Positions 1-7,055 of a DNA stretch of 24,733 nt are shown in pieces. How positions within the stretch are numbered: position 1 is the first letter of the stretch; every line of letters begins with the position of its first letter. The notes under the pieces were generated by a model that saw nothing but the letters and a program-made list of their open reading frames with translations, did not search any database and was not told the origin of the DNA. This DNA is from CAZKXX01 sp964556705 (GTDB lineage Bacteria; Acidobacteriota; Terriglobia; UBA7540). The stretch lies in NCBI GenBank assembly GCA_964556705.1, contig CAZKXX010000056.1, positions 1-24,733 on the forward strand, in the 5' to 3' direction. The translations under genes were made by a program, and so were the position numbers.

Positions 1-1128
1 GCCGAGCCAGACTTTCAGCGCGCGGAAGCCGCGCGAATTCTGGAGCCCGTACTCAAAATAATTCAACACCTCGTTGTCGTGCTGGTCAAAGCGATAGTAG
101 GACGGCCGGTAGCTGAACGCCTGGCGGAGCGCCGCGCGGTCGCGTACCAGCGCGCAGCCCGCCTCGAGCGGTGTGTAGAGCCACTTATGCGGGTCCACGG
201 CCACCGAATCGGCCAGCGCCAGCGCCTTCAGGTCCGGCGACGCGTCCGGCAGCGCCGCCGCCACCGCGCCGTAGGCGCCGTCCACGTGAAACCAGAGATT
301 GTGCTCGCGCGCGATCGAGGCGATTTCTTCGAGCGGGTCCACCGCGCCCGTCGCCACCGCACCCGCCGCGCCGACGACCAGAAACGGCAGGTCGCCGCGC
401 GCGCGGTCTTCAGCGATTTGCGCCCGCAGGACTGCCGTGTCCATGCGGAATTCCGAGTCGGTCGGAATCCAGCGGATCGAGTCCGTCCCCAGCCCGAACA
501 GGTCCGCGGCCTTGTGAATCCACGTGTGCGTCTCTTCCGAACAGTAAACGCGCAGCGGCCGCGCGCCCGGCCCCGCCAATCCCTCGCCGCTCAGGTTCCA
601 GTCGGCTTTCGCCTTGCGCGCCGCGAGAAAGGGAATGAAATTCGCCATGTTGCCGCCGCTCACCAGCAGCCCGCCGCAATCCGCGGGGTACCCGAGCAGC
701 TCGGCAATCCATCGCACCGTCTGCGCCTCGATCTCCGAGGCCATCGGCGAAAGGTTCCAGCCGCCCACGTTCGGATTGACCGCCGCGGCCAGCAAGTCGC
801 CCAGCGCGCCGATGGGCGCCGCGGAAGGGTTCACGTAGCCCATGAAGCGCGGATGGGCGCTGAAGAGCGAATGTTCGCGCAGCAGCCGCGCCGCTTCGGA
901 AAGCAGCGGCTCGGCGGGCGCGCCACGCTCGGGCAGACGGCCGTTGCCCAGTGCGCGACGCACCACTTCCGGCGGCTCAGCGGGCGTAATCGGCCGGCGG
1001 GGAATCGCCTCAAGAATTTCGGCAATCTCATCCACCAGCCGGTGCCCCGCGGCGCGGAATTCCTCCGGCGACATTTCAATCGGAGCTCGGTGCCGGCCCG
1101 CTTGTTTCGGATGTACGATGTTTGCCAT
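1..1128 (-). CDS. Group II PLP-dependent decarboxylase (aromatic-L-amino-acid decarboxylase type), C-terminus cut by window edge
   Basis: The frame is open from an ATG at 1128 through base 1, giving 376 residues without a stop. The fold-type I decarboxylase signatures are all present: a substrate/PLP-stacking His in EETHTW (H201), the PLP-ring Asp in HVDGAYG (D283) and the Schiff-base Lys in VDPHKW (K315), followed by LEAGC. The N-terminal HPRFMGYVNPSAAPIGALGD block is typical of the tyrosine/tryptophan/DOPA decarboxylase family. Such enzymes remove the alpha-carboxyl of an aromatic or related amino acid in the cytosol; the exact substrate cannot be read from sequence. A weak GGTGA lies 4 bases before the start. 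About 100 residues of the C-terminal domain are expected beyond the window. The 3' neighbour on this strand is unseen; the cupin gene lies 41 bp upstream and points the same way, so the two may be co-transcribed. Confidence 0.93.
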   Translation of the reverse strand, partial: MANIVHPKQAGRHRAPIEMSPEEFRAAGHRLVDEIAEILEAIPRRPITPAEPPEVVRRALGNGRLPERGAPAEPLLSEAARLLREHSLFSAHPRFMGYVNPSAAPIGALGDLLAAAVNPNVGGWNLSPMASEIEAQTVRWIAELLGYPADCGGLLVSGGNMANFIPFLAARKAKADWNLSGEGLAGPGARPLRVYCSEETHTWIHKAADLFGLGTDSIRWIPTDSEFRMDTAVLRAQIAEDRARGDLPFLVVGAAGAVATGAVDPLEEIASIAREHNLWFHVDGAYGAVAAALPDASPDLKALALADSVAVDPHKWLYTPLEAGCALVRDRAALRQAFSYRPSYYRFDQHDNEVLNYFEYGLQNSRGFRALKVWLG

Positions 1129-1169
1129 CAAATCACCAATTTTCTCAGAAGATCTCACTGGGAAGGCAT

Positions 1170-1529
1170 TTAACGTTTCCTCGCATAATCTTCAGCGCCA
1201 ATAAAATGCAGGGATACGTAAGGCTCGTTTCCGAGCACCCAGCTGTCGTGGCCGGGGGGAATGGCGAAAACGTCGCCTGCCTTGATTTCAAATTCAGTGC
1301 CGTCGTCCATCACCACCATGGCTCGCCCCGACACGACCATTCCTACATGAGAAACGTCGCAACTCCCCTTGCCGATCGCACGCCCCACGTGCACAGACCA
1401 CTTCCAACCGGGCTCGTAGGTCGCCCTCCCAATCGTCATCTCGCCCACCTTTACGAGCTCGAAGCGTCCCTTTTCAAACGTCCGGACATCATCTGGAGTG
1501 GCAAATTTCTTGATTAAAACGTCAAGCAC
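1170..1529 (-). CDS. Small single-domain cupin protein
   Basis: This 119-residue protein is one cupin_2 beta-barrel. It shows EPGWKWSVHV, then HVGMVVSGRAMVVMDDG, an acidic turn and GDVFAIPPGHDSWVLG, matching a family of stand-alone cupins that usually bind a metal through His residues. The frame could extend to an upstream start at 1658, but I chose the GTG at 1529 because a perfect AGGAGG lies 8 bases before it and the added 43 residues look non-coding. Function is not known for this subfamily; it could be a small-molecule binder or an isomerase/dioxygenase-type enzyme. It sits between the decarboxylase (41 bp downstream) and the MocR-type regulator (about 150 bp upstream), all on the minus strand, so a role beside amine or amino-acid metabolism is possible but inferred from position only. 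Confidence 0.85.
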   Translation of the reverse strand: MLDVLIKKFATPDDVRTFEKGRFELVKVGEMTIGRATYEPGWKWSVHVGRAIGKGSCDVSHVGMVVSGRAMVVMDDGTEFEIKAGDVFAIPPGHDSWVLGNEPYVSLHFIGAEDYARKR

Positions 1530-1679
1530 GGTTGCAGCCTCCTGGGTGGAACAGACATGCCGCCTGTGTATGAGCGTGTTCTCGATCTTTTGCCGAGGCC
1601 GCGATGCGCGCAATGTCTGCGCCGCTCCACGCCAGCCCGTTCGGTCTTCAATCGACAATTTTCAGCCATCAATCCTCAA

Positions 1680-3197
1680 TTACACCAGAGCCACGCTGGC
1701 GCCGAGCGCGGGCTTGCGAAGGGTCTTCGCCTTCCGCAACTCGTCCTTCATCAACCGGCCGAGGATGGAAATCCCGCGTTTCATCTCCTCTTCGGTCACC
1801 GTCGTAAAGCACAGCCGGAGGGCGTTGTGCCTGGGGTTCTGGAAATAGAAGTAACGCGCGGGCGCGAAGATCACGCCCTCATCGCGGGCTTTCACCAGGA
1901 GTTCCGCCGCGTCGAGTTCCTCGGGCAGCTCGACCCAGGCGGTCATCCCGCCGTCAGGATAGAGGACCTCCACCTCTTTCGGGAAGTGCAGCGGCGCCAG
2001 TTGCCGGAGCAACGCGAGCCGGGCCTCGCAATTCCGCTTCGCGCGCCGGATGAGCTTGTCGAGCCAGCCGCGCCGCCCGAATTCCTCCAGCAACGCCTGT
2101 CCCAGCAGGTTCGTGTGCAGGTCCGCCCGCTGCTTCATCAGCCGCAGGCGGGCGATCACCCGCCGTGAGGCCACCACCCAGCCGACACGCAGCCCCGGAA
2201 AACCCACTTTCGAGAAGCTGTTTACATGAATCACCAAGCCCGCGGTGTCGAGCGCCTTGAGCGGCGGGCGCTCGCCCGGCGCGTAGCGCAGCCCGCCGTA
2301 AATGTCATCTTCGACGACCGGGACCTGAAAACGTCCCGCCAATCGCAGCAGGCGCTTGCGCGCTTCGAGCGGCATCGTGCGCCCCGTGGGGTTGTGAAAG
2401 TTGGGCGTGGAAAAAATCAGCTTCACCTTGTTCTGCCCGAGCAGAGCTTCGAGATAGTCGAGGTCCATGCCGTCGCCGCCGACCGGAACGCCGAGCATCC
2501 GCGCTGCGGAGGATTCCAGTGTCTGCCAGAGGCCCGGGTAGGTGGGATTCTCCACCGCCACCGCGTCCCCCGCCTCGACGAGCGCGCGCCGCAGCAGGTC
2601 GAGCGACTGCTGGCAACCGTTGGTAATCAGGATTTCGTCGAGCTCGACGGGAATTCCGTCGCGCCGCAGCCGGCCCTGCAGGTACGCCTTGAGCGGCGCG
2701 TAGCCGTCGCTCGAACCGTACTGGAGCAGCCGCGTCCCTTCGCGGCGGAAGACCGCGTCGAGCGCCCGGCGCGCCAGACCGGCGACGTCGGGCTCGATCA
2801 GGCTGTGCGCGGCGGCAAAGGAGATCACGCCCGGCTCGAGCCCGCTGGCCATCAGCCGTCCGAGCGAATCATCGTCAGACTCGGGACTGAGCAGGCTCTC
2901 CCAGATAAAGTCGTGCGTCGTGCGGCGGGCGTTGCGCACCGAACCGCGCAGCGCCAGCGCCATTTCGGAGACGTAGGTTCCCCGCCCCACTTCGCCTTCG
3001 ATCAGCCCCTCCGATTCGAGTTCGGCGTAGGCGTTGCCCACCGTCGTGCGGTGAATGCCCAGGCGTTTGGCGAGCTCCCGGCTGGGTTCGAGACGGTCCC
3101 CGGGGTTCAGGTCGCCGCCCAGAATGCGCTCGCGAATCTGATCGCGGATCTGAAGGTAAAGGGGCTTGTGGAGGCTGGGGTCTAATGTAATGAGCAC
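1680..3197 (-). CDS. MocR/PdxR-family transcriptional regulator (GntR HTH fused to class I aminotransferase domain)
   Basis: At 505 residues this has the full MocR architecture. Residues 10-75 form a GntR winged helix (KPLYLQIRDQIRERILGGDL, then LAKRLGIHRTTVGNAYAELESEGLIEGEVGRGTYV). Residues about 110-490 form an aminotransferase fold with NPTG near 269, EDDIY at 296-300 and SFSK, in which K330 would bind PLP. MocR proteins usually sense PLP or its aldimine with an effector and control PLP or amine metabolism genes; here a PLP-dependent decarboxylase lies downstream, a plausible target. The start is GTG, with AGGAG about 10 bases upstream. A perfect 7-bp inverted repeat at 3212-3231 sits just upstream of and touching that ribosome-binding site, which suggests autoregulation. 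The SGNH hydrolase gene is divergent and shares the intergenic region. Confidence 0.93.
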   Translation of the reverse strand: MLITLDPSLHKPLYLQIRDQIRERILGGDLNPGDRLEPSRELAKRLGIHRTTVGNAYAELESEGLIEGEVGRGTYVSEMALALRGSVRNARRTTHDFIWESLLSPESDDDSLGRLMASGLEPGVISFAAAHSLIEPDVAGLARRALDAVFRREGTRLLQYGSSDGYAPLKAYLQGRLRRDGIPVELDEILITNGCQQSLDLLRRALVEAGDAVAVENPTYPGLWQTLESSAARMLGVPVGGDGMDLDYLEALLGQNKVKLIFSTPNFHNPTGRTMPLEARKRLLRLAGRFQVPVVEDDIYGGLRYAPGERPPLKALDTAGLVIHVNSFSKVGFPGLRVGWVVASRRVIARLRLMKQRADLHTNLLGQALLEEFGRRGWLDKLIRRAKRNCEARLALLRQLAPLHFPKEVEVLYPDGGMTAWVELPEELDAAELLVKARDEGVIFAPARYFYFQNPRHNALRLCFTTVTEEEMKRGISILGRLMKDELRKAKTLRKPALGASVALV

Positions 3198-3211
3198 CGG
3201 ACAAAATCTCC

Positions 3212-3231
3212 TGGTCTGTTATACCAGACCA
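3212..3231. promoter_or_regulatory. Candidate MocR/GntR operator
   Basis: TGGTCTG (3212-3218) and CAGACCA (3225-3231) form a perfect 7-bp inverted repeat around a 6-bp spacer, TTATAC. It lies 15 bases upstream of the GTG of the MocR gene on the minus strand and overlaps the first bases of its AGGAG. Read on that strand the centre gives TGGTATAACAGACCA, which resembles GntR-type half-sites, and contains TATAAC as a possible -10. Its position between two divergent genes would let one protein control both. Confidence 0.6.
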
Positions 3232-3319
3232 ATCTATCGTTCTTGCTGAGCTCTGTAAAGAGCCAATCCATCCATTCCTAGGGCCAGCCATTTGCAAGGT
3301 CTTGTTGTCAGGAAGCGGC

Positions 3320-4210
3320 GTGATCGCTATCTTCTTTGCCTCCATGCGAAGAAGGCCCTCTGCATCCGCGCCTGTGTTGGTCCGCGTTTTGACGGCTGCG
3401 GCCATTGGCGGCGGGGTATTGGGGCCCCTATCGACGACTCTCGCTCGGCCCGCCTCCGCAGTGCCCGATGCCGACGCGGCTCGGGAGCCCGCTGATCGGC
3501 CCATTCCCCGCCGCGACGGGAACTCGATGCTCGCCCACCAGCAATTGTTGGAAAAAGCCCGAGCGGGCCGCATCGACGTCTATTTTGCGGGCGACTCCAT
3601 CACGCGGCGCTGGGGAGCGACCGACTATCCCCAACTCCTGGCAAACTGGAACCGGAATTTCTTCGGCTGGAACGCCGCCAATTTCGGCTGGGGCGGCGAC
3701 AAGACTCAACACATCCTCTGGCGGCTCGAACAGGGAGAGCTGGATGGCGTGAATCCGAAAATCATCGTGCTTCTCGCGGGCACAAACAACGTGGGTGACG
3801 TCGCGCCGGGGGCGGACATCGAGCCTGTCGTTGCCGACGTCACACGCGGCATTCAAGCCATCCTGCGCGTGATGCGGGAGAAGGCGCCCGGGGCGACCAT
3901 CATTCTGACCGGCATTTTCCCGCGCAATGACAACATGGCCGCAATGGCGGCTATTGACAAGATTAACCGCAATCTGGCTGCGTTCGCCGACGGTCGAAAG
4001 ATCCGCTACCTGAATATCAACGGCAAATTGGCGGACCGCCACGGCAGGGTCTTCGACGGCATGATGGATGCCGACAAGCTGCATCCCACGCTCAAGGCCT
4101 ATCAGATCTGGGCCGACGCCCTGAAGCCCATCTTCACGGAGCTGCTGGGTCCTCCTGCAAAAGTTGACCTCGCGCCGGCGCCCACCGGCGACCCCGCCGC
4201 CCGGCGTTGA
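3320..4210 (+). CDS. Exported SGNH/GDSL-family hydrolase (esterase/lipase-like)
   Basis: The protein (296 residues from GTG 3320) carries the four SGNH blocks: AGDSITRRWG with nucleophile S93, a Gly in NFGWGGD, GTNN with Asn at 156, and DADKLHP with catalytic D252 and H255. Its closest style is the GDSL acetylhydrolase/acylhydrolase group that removes acyl groups from sugars or lipids. An N-terminal segment with RRR, then LVRVLTAAAIGGGVLGPL and an A-x-A at RPASA, reads as a signal peptide, so it should act outside the cytoplasm. The start is ambiguous: GTG 3320 has GGAAG 4 bases before it, while TTG 3302 and ATG 3344 are in frame; ATG 3344 gives the neatest signal peptide. It is divergent from the MocR gene and convergent with the LRV gene, so it is probably a single-gene unit. 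Confidence 0.88.
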   Translation: MIAIFFASMRRRPSASAPVLVRVLTAAAIGGGVLGPLSTTLARPASAVPDADAAREPADRPIPRRDGNSMLAHQQLLEKARAGRIDVYFAGDSITRRWGATDYPQLLANWNRNFFGWNAANFGWGGDKTQHILWRLEQGELDGVNPKIIVLLAGTNNVGDVAPGADIEPVVADVTRGIQAILRVMREKAPGATIILTGIFPRNDNMAAMAAIDKINRNLAAFADGRKIRYLNINGKLADRHGRVFDGMMDADKLHPTLKAYQIWADALKPIFTELLGPPAKVDLAPAPTGDPAARR

Positions 4211-4264
4211 ACCCGGGACTCTCGGCCTGAGCCTCGAATCTGGCGAACGGGAATGTTGCCGAAT

Positions 4265-4822
4265 CTATTCGCCCGCCGCCTCAGCCGAGGGCCGCATTCG
4301 CTCGCGCAGGCGCTCGCGCAGGTCGGGAGGGCAGGCGGGGTTGCAGGCGACCAGAAACCAGAGCGGCTCGTCCCGCCTTTCGGCCAAACGCCGGAGGATG
4401 GCCGGAGGGGTGCGCGCGTGGCGCGCCACGCTTTCGCGCGCGGCCGGGTAGGGATGCCCGGCCAGGCGTTCGAGAACTTCCGGCGGCGTCTCAGCGTGTT
4501 CGGCGAGGGTCCGCGCCAGGAGGTAATCGTCGGGCGGCAGGCTCGCGCCCAGACGCAGCAGTTCCTGTGAGCCGGTCTTCGGGTCGCGCGCACGGCGAAA
4601 CTTGCGGTCCCAGGCCGGGTTGATGCGATTGAGTTCTTCGGTCCGCGAGCGGATGAGCTGCTGGAGCATTCTCACCTCGCGCCGCTTGCGCGCCGCCGGA
4701 AGGCGGGCGCGGCGCAACGTTGCGAGCGCGTCTTCCAGGTGTTTTCGCTCGCCGAAAATGACTTGCGTGCCGCGATGGATCTTCGTAGCCTGGAACTTCG
4801 CCGTTCGAATGTCGCTCGCCAT
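4265..4822 (-). CDS. Leucine-rich-repeat-variant (LRV)-like protein
   Basis: This 185-residue protein has no enzyme motif. Residues 1-80 are basic and helical (GERKHLEDALATLRRAR...REVRMLQQLIRSRTEELNRINPAW). From about 107 there is a 26-residue repeat: AEHAETPPEVLERLAGHPYP.., then ARHARTPPAILRRLAERRDE.., then a shorter ACNPACPPDLRERLRER. The [AR]xHAxTPPxxLxRLA pattern is that of LRV repeats, known from Azotobacter and other bacteria as short helical solenoids that bind protein partners. I chose ATG 4822 because GGGAGAGG lies just before it; an upstream ATG at 4846 has no such site. The gene starts 28 bp after the metallo-hydrolase stop, so the two are very likely one transcript. The cellular role is unknown. 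Confidence 0.78.
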   Translation of the reverse strand: MASDIRTAKFQATKIHRGTQVIFGERKHLEDALATLRRARLPAARKRREVRMLQQLIRSRTEELNRINPAWDRKFRRARDPKTGSQELLRLGASLPPDDYLLARTLAEHAETPPEVLERLAGHPYPAARESVARHARTPPAILRRLAERRDEPLWFLVACNPACPPDLRERLRERMRPSAEAAGE

Positions 4823-4850
4823 GCCGCCTCTCCCCTGTCGCACCATGCGC

Positions 4851-5486
4851 TCAGAGATTCTGAAGGAACGGGTTGGTCTCGCGCTCCCGGCCGATCGTGG
4901 TGGGCGGACCGTGGCCGGGAAACACCGGCGTCTCGTCGGGAAACTTGAGGAGGGTGGAGTGAATCGAGCGCAGGATTTCGTCGAACGAGCCGCCCCAGAG
5001 GTCTGTCCGGCCGATGCTGCCCTGAAAAAGCGTGTCGCCGCTGAAGAGCCGGCGCTCGCCGCCGGGCATATGGAGGCAAAGGCTGCCGGGCGAATGCCCG
5101 GGCGTGTGCAGCACTTCCAGCGCCAGCGACCCGGACTCCACGACGTCCCCTTCCTTCAGGAACTGGTCCACTTCGACTGCGCCCGGCGCCGGCACGCCCA
5201 GCCAGGCCGCCTGAAGTTCCAGGTTCTGATAGAGCGGCAGGTCGCCCGCGTGCATCAGCACGGCGGCGCCGGTCGTGCGCTTGAGTTTTTCGAGCCCGCC
5301 CACGTGGTCGATGTGCGCGTGCGTGGCGATCAGATATTTGACTTGCAGGTTGTGTTTGGCAAGGACTTCCAGGACGCGCTCGACGTCGTCGCCCGGGTCG
5401 ATGACAATCGCCTCGCCCGTCTCCTCGTCGCCGAGAATCGAGCAGTTGCACGCCAGCAGGCCCACGGGAAAGACGGAATGGATCAT
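4851..5486 (-). CDS. MBL-fold metallo-hydrolase, glyoxalase II-like
   Basis: The 211-residue protein is a complete metallo-beta-lactamase fold hydrolase. The metal site is intact: THAHIDH (H56, H58, D60, H61), HTPGHSPGS (H131), SGDTLFQGSIGRTD (D151) and FPGHGP (H192). The opening VFPVGLLACNCSILGD and the GSIGRTDLWGG block place it in the YcbL/glyoxalase II-like thiolesterase branch rather than with beta-lactamases; likely substrates are glutathione-type or other thioesters, but the natural one is unknown. I chose ATG 5486, where family members start, with GAGG 5 bases before it; a longer frame to 5579 would run into the opposing promoter at 5573-5601. TACAAT on the minus strand at 5520-5515 is a possible -10. 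The LRV gene follows 28 bp downstream. Confidence 0.92.
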   Translation of the reverse strand: MIHSVFPVGLLACNCSILGDEETGEAIVIDPGDDVERVLEVLAKHNLQVKYLIATHAHIDHVGGLEKLKRTTGAAVLMHAGDLPLYQNLELQAAWLGVPAPGAVEVDQFLKEGDVVESGSLALEVLHTPGHSPGSLCLHMPGGERRLFSGDTLFQGSIGRTDLWGGSFDEILRSIHSTLLKFPDETPVFPGHGPPTTIGRERETNPFLQNL

Positions 5487-5572
5487 CGCGGCCTCGGGAA
5501 GGATTCCGGGGCCTATTGTACTGGAAAGACGGCGGGCGCGGCCAGCTTCGGCATCGAGGGTGTCCGCCCGCG

Positions 5573-5601
5573 TTGACATGCCGGGAGGCCGTTTCTATAC
5601 T
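5573..5601 (+). promoter_or_regulatory. Near-consensus sigma-70 promoter
   Basis: A perfect -35 TTGACA (5573-5578) is followed by exactly 17 bp and a -10 of TATACT (5596-5601), five of six consensus bases. The predicted start near 5608 gives a 23-base leader to the ATG at 5631. This is the strongest promoter-like signal in the window and should drive the MobB-like and pterin dehydratase genes. Confidence 0.85.
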
Positions 5602-5630
5602 CGACGCGGGACGAGCTCCAGAAGCGCAAG

Positions 5631-6239
5631 ATGAAAATCGTGGTCGTGGGCGGTCAGGCGCGGGACATCGGGAAGACCGGGGTGATGACGGGCCTGATGC
5701 GTCGCACGCGCGAACTCGAGTGGACGGCCGTCAAGGTGACGCCGCACCTCCACGGCCTCGCGCCAAGCGAACGGCGCGGCCTCGATTTTCTCCTGATCGA
5801 AGAGCACGAACCCTCCGGGCGGAGGGATACGGGCCGATATCTTGCGGCGGGCGCGAAGCGCGCGTGGTGGCTGCAGGCGGAACCGGCGGCGCTCCGGCGC
5901 GCCGCCGCCGCGCTCCACGAGGCCTTGAAGGGAACGGAACACGTCATCATCGAAAGCAACCGAATCGTCGAGTCCGCAACCCCCACGGTCTTTCTCGGCG
6001 TGGTGGCGAGCGACGGCCGCCCGGTCAAACCCTCGGCGCAGCGTCTGCTCACCCGCGCAGACGCCTTCGTCGCAGTTCTGGAAAACGCCGGGCGGGCAGA
6101 ACCCTTTCGGGGCTTTTCCGGCCGGCTCCGCGGGAAACCCGTGTTCCAGGTTTCGCGGCGGGGTCCGGTGGGCCGGGATCTTGTCCGATTCATCCGCAGG
6201 AAGCTCGCGGAAGGTCGAGACGCGGAGTTTCGAATCTGA
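5631..6239 (+). CDS. MobB-like P-loop protein of unknown function
   Basis: The 202-residue protein starts with a beta strand and a phosphate-binding loop, KIVVVGGQARDIGKTGVMTGL, close to the MobB / CobQ-CobB style of P-loop NTPase but with an extra residue between G and GKT. Later landmarks are DTGRYLAAGAKRAWWLQ, VIIESNRIVE and a segment with RADAFVAVLENAG. I recall this family from Acidobacteria, where it is annotated as MobB-like or hypothetical; MobB itself helps attach GMP to molybdopterin. Nothing in the sequence proves a molybdenum role. The ATG at 5631 is fixed by the upstream promoter; its ribosome-binding site (AGAAG) is modest. The pterin-4a-carbinolamine dehydratase starts 16 bp after its stop, so the two form an operon and both names involve pterins, an association worth noting but unproven. 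Confidence 0.82.
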   Translation: MKIVVVGGQARDIGKTGVMTGLMRRTRELEWTAVKVTPHLHGLAPSERRGLDFLLIEEHEPSGRRDTGRYLAAGAKRAWWLQAEPAALRRAAAALHEALKGTEHVIIESNRIVESATPTVFLGVVASDGRPVKPSAQRLLTRADAFVAVLENAGRAEPFRGFSGRLRGKPVFQVSRRGPVGRDLVRFIRRKLAEGRDAEFRI

Positions 6240-6255
6240 GAAGGAAGGAGAAAAC

Positions 6256-6546
6256 GTGGCGGCGCTGAATAAGGTGGACATCCAGCAGAAGCTCAAGGGA
6301 ATGCTCGAATGGTCGCACGCCGGCAAAGCGATTCAGAAGAAGTACAAGTTCAAATCGTTCATGTCGGCCATCGCCTTCGTCAACAAAATCGCCGAGGCCG
6401 CCGAGCAGGCCGGACACCACCCCGACATCACGATCAACTACAACGCCGTGCTCATCTCGCTCTCCACGCACAGCGAGGGCGGCGTGACCGAGAAAGATTT
6501 CGACCTCGCGCGCAAGATCGATTCGATTGCCAGCGCGATTCCCTGA
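6256..6546 (+). CDS. phhB: Pterin-4a-carbinolamine dehydratase
   Basis: The 96-residue protein is the normal length for this family and keeps its catalytic core, AGHHPDITINYNAVLISLSTH, with H54, H55 and H72. Family members dehydrate 4a-hydroxytetrahydrobiopterin to recycle the pterin cofactor of aromatic amino-acid hydroxylases; related copies occur in bacteria without hydroxylases and are linked to pterin/Moco chemistry. The start is GTG 6256, chosen because GGAAGGAG sits 5 bases upstream; an earlier in-frame start at 6181 would overlap the preceding gene and adds an unrelated tail. It is second in an operon with the MobB-like P-loop gene. No phenylalanine hydroxylase is seen in the window. 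A perfect 24-bp palindrome begins two bases after the stop. Confidence 0.93.
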   Translation: MAALNKVDIQQKLKGMLEWSHAGKAIQKKYKFKSFMSAIAFVNKIAEAAEQAGHHPDITINYNAVLISLSTHSEGGVTEKDFDLARKIDSIASAIP

Positions 6547-6548
6547 GG

Positions 6549-6572
6549 GCGCGCCGCCGGCCGGCGGCGCGC
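6549..6572. terminator. GC-only perfect palindrome after phhB
   Basis: The 12-bp arms GCGCGCCGCCGG (6549-6560) and its exact complement (6561-6572) abut with no spacer, starting two bases after the phhB stop. RNA would need to open some pairs to form a loop, but the hairpin would still be very stable. There is no T run after it, so it is at best a rho-assisted or attenuating terminator. Confidence 0.5.
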
Positions 6573-6635
6573 GGCGCAGCGAGATTTGCCCTGCAACTCG
6601 CAGACGCATAGAATGATGCGCACCGGGAAACACGA

Positions 6636-7055
6636 ATGTCCGTCATCGCACAGTGGGTTCACATCACCGCCGCCGTCATCGGCGTGGGAGGAATCGCTTT
6701 CCTCGCCTTCATCCTCCTGCCTTCCGCGGGCGCCGTGACTGCCGAGCAGCGCGACGCGTTGATGAAGGCCGCGCTCGGGCGCTTCCGCTGGGTGAGCTGG
6801 TCCGTCATCCTGCTCCTCATCGTATCCGGCCTCTACAACGTCACCCTGGTCTGGGAAGTTCCCTGGGGAACGTACTGGAAATTTCTGACGCTGAAAATCC
6901 TCCTGGCGCTCGCCGTGTTCGCCATTTCGCTGATGCTCACGCTTCCGCTGAAATTCTTCGACCGCTTCCGCGCGAAGCGCGACTTCTGGCTCAGGCTGGC
7001 CTTTTCGCTCGCTCTTCTTGTCATCCTCATCTCCGCCTACCTGAGGCGCGGTTAA
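6636..7055 (+). CDS. Small CopD-like integral membrane protein
   Basis: The 139-residue protein has four hydrophobic segments: residues about 5-28 (WVHITAAVIGVGGIAFLAFILL), 52-72 (WVSWSVILLLIVSGLYNVTLVW), 82-103 (FLTLKILLALAVFAISLML) and 118-137. The opening H in WVH, the G-rich first helix, and YWKFLTLKILL in helix three recall the CopD/PcoD superfamily of copper-handling membrane domains, although the match is loose and no methionine cluster is seen. GGGAAA lies 8 bases before the ATG. Its TAA is directly followed by the ATG of the YgfZ-like gene, so translation is probably coupled. A copper or haem-related role is a guess. Confidence 0.8.
   Translation: MSVIAQWVHITAAVIGVGGIAFLAFILLPSAGAVTAEQRDALMKAALGRFRWVSWSVILLLIVSGLYNVTLVWEVPWGTYWKFLTLKILLALAVFAISLMLTLPLKFFDRFRAKRDFWLRLAFSLALLVILISAYLRRG

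Noticed and set aside
79..1173. A 364-codon open frame on the plus strand
   Set aside because: It is very Arg-rich, shows no family signature and lies wholly antisense to the decarboxylase, whose catalytic motifs are intact.
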